From Flavobacterium silvaticum (GTDB taxonomy: Bacteria; Bacteroidota; Bacteroidia; Flavobacteriales; Flavobacteriaceae), in the NCBI RefSeq assembly GCF_012911565.1, contig NZ_JAAMPU010000106.1, positions 241,068 to 305,067 on the forward strand: a stretch of DNA of 64,000 nt, given 5' to 3'. Under the pieces are notes generated by a model. The model searched no databases. It was not told the DNA's origin and worked only from the letters and a program-made list of their open reading frames with translations. The translations under genes were made by a program, and so were the position numbers. This document shows, in pieces, positions 63,701 through 64,000 of this stretch (its first letter is position 1; each line of letters begins with the position of its first letter).

Positions 63701-64000
63701 TTACTTCTGTTCAACGTACCGATGTCACTTCTTCATCTGTAACTGTTTCATCTAATAATACTGTCGTTCTGGTATCGCCAGCTTCAGTTACCTACTACGC
63801 CGATGCCGACGGAGACACCTTCGGTAACACCGCAGTTTCCCAATCGAGCTGTACAGGTGCGCCTGCAGGTTACGTGACGGACAACACCGATTGCAACGAT
63901 GCCGACAACACGAAACACGCTTCGTTCCCTTTCTATGCGGATACCGATGGCGATACGTTCGGGGCCGGTTCTTCGGTGAGTGTCTGTGCTGTCGATGCCA
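60736..64000 (+). CDS. Giant secreted multi-domain protein, 3' end outside window
   Basis: At least 1088 residues, open to the right edge. Signal peptide to about 28 (MSSNGQ). Residues about 29-235 look like a jelly-roll (LamG-like) domain. After a Thr/Ser-rich linker come several FN3-like segments of Bacteroidota type, with repeated phrases such as TGATLNG, LAPNTTYYYKAYA and LSASTNYYYRVRA, and Ig-like parts (SGGGLPSSFLVGVTGAGV). From about 1020 Asp-rich metal-binding repeats begin: YYADADGDTFG at 1021 and FYADTDGDTFG at 1067, a 46-residue period with paired cysteines, as in calcium-binding thrombospondin-3/MopE-like tails. A type IX sorting domain is expected beyond the edge. Likely a surface adhesin or carbohydrate-binding matrix protein; strong amino-acid bias (Thr, Ser, Gly, Ala) fits secretion. 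Confidence 0.88.
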   Translation, partial: MKKQLRFQKMRFFLFLAILFAGMSSNGQVLLTDDFNYATGQLLTANGWTVLSGGTTQAIDATTGLSFSGYGGAVAGGAANLDNDGQDVNKAFTSQTSGVVYVSSVIQITASTTAGYFMGLSSSLGNTTYFSRLWVNAAGNGINVGTNAPSSYVAITPGVPTLVVLKFDLATKVTSLFVLNSFVSSEPTTPSSTFTEAANTNAAGAVFLRQYSSAQRIIVDGIRIANTWIEAALPAGPLVTTTAATSVTTTSARLNSSVNGYGTTTSWSFDYGTTASYGSTATGTPSSGTAAATPYADLSSLVPATFYNFRAVGTVSSTVTNGSNLTFYTLAAVPNAPVVNNAGIFTLDVSIPSGTANGNSGAAEYAIQETGGQYVQANGSLGATAVWQTASAWSTVTVTGLNSNTTYTFHVKARNGAATETAFGASASGTTMAQTSPNITLVTDITAFGNVCTAATSTHNFAISGANLNGAAVTVNALSGYSYSLTETGTYTSTLGIPYTGNSFTNTTVWVKFSPVAVQSYSGDISISGGGLPSSFLVGVTGAGVNTAATVNTTAASAATSTGATLNGNFTAACTAVTSYGFEYSTTNGFANGAGTNAGSSNAASGVFSTSLTTLAPNTTYYYKAYAIDGSGTHYATQQQSFLTSAIQTPVATAATSPTTSSFVANWNVTGGATSYRLDVATDSSFSTGFSGSLAEWTFPTTSGPDTPSTATTLNTSKQITTNAGTIVYSSAGVTTQSASTSGWTSGSGSKYWQVEVNTTGVSNIHLNSVQQSSNTGPKDFKLQYKLGASGTYTDVPGGEITVANNVVTGSADVTLPAACNNQASVFIQWIMTSNTAVGGAAVAGTGTSRIDDIIITASSPTTLLPSYTNLTVNGTSQTVSGLSASTNYYYRVRAVSANSTSGNSNTITATTTAAPVATFGGITQAAGVCAGGTATFNVTGLLYPSTTLLTYHIGTGGNQTASLTPDSSGNASFTLALTAGNNGQTLTVTSVQRTDVTSSSVTVSSNNTVVLVSPASVTYYADADGDTFGNTAVSQSSCTGAPAGYVTDNTDCNDADNTKHASFPFYADTDGDTFGAGSSVSVCAVDA

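Overview
The window looks like a chromosomal segment of a Flavobacterium-type bacterium (Bacteroidota, Flavobacteriaceae). Direct signs are a type IX secretion sorting tail, SusC-like and siderophore TonB-dependent receptors, DUF4476 and PepSY-like proteins, MKK-type lipoproteins, promoters of the TTG-N(18-20)-TAnnTTTG type, weak Shine-Dalgarno sites, and a complete 14-gene complex I operon with the short flavobacterial NuoG. I see no phage, transposase, CRISPR array, rRNA or tRNA. The genome is housekeeping and envelope biology with a few accessory islands.

Layout. 1-2215 (minus): edge of a polysaccharide-degradation locus, GH88 unsaturated glucuronyl hydrolase followed by a GH2 enzyme that runs off the left end. 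2584-6656: lipid and envelope genes, a PAP2 phosphatase and a lipoprotein on plus, then an LtaS-like phosphoglycerol transferase overlapping a diacylglycerol-kinase-like gene on minus. 6738-11576 (minus): OmpR-type regulator, histidine kinase, PepSY-like periplasmic protein and a TonB-dependent receptor. 11870-14854 (minus): tatD, an acyltransferase and ansA in one close-packed run. 14925-20966 (plus): retropepsin-like protein, two tandem paralogous lipoproteins, a T9SS cargo protein, a DUF4476 protein and another lipoprotein. 21056-25265 (minus): sucB and sucA of 2-oxoglutarate dehydrogenase. 25382-29383: small outer-membrane protein, SDR, two hypotheticals, polyprenyl synthetase with a coupled small protein. 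29524-35732 (plus): TetR-TolC-MFP-RND efflux operon with a clear palindromic operator on its promoter. 35942-40705 (plus): siderophore receptor plus a three-gene inner-membrane PepSY-type ferrisiderophore reductase module. 40766-43176: MORN-like protein, TlpA-like thioredoxin, second SDR. 43399-56472 (minus): nuoA-N. 56808-58968 (minus): cold-shock protein and aspS. 59393-60460 (minus): GH53 galactanase lipoprotein. 60736-64000 (plus): start of a giant secreted multi-domain protein that runs off the right end.

The most unusual signal outside genes is a dispersed, hairpin-rich element of about 140 bp. Two clear copies sit inside the sucA-sucB and nuoH-nuoI intervals, in opposite orientations relative to transcription. 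A third diverged copy sits at the end of an SDR gene, where it also forms a terminator, and a degenerate fragment lies upstream of aspS. Their internal hairpins differ in sequence but keep their pairing, as expected for a structured RNA or a REP/MITE-like element.
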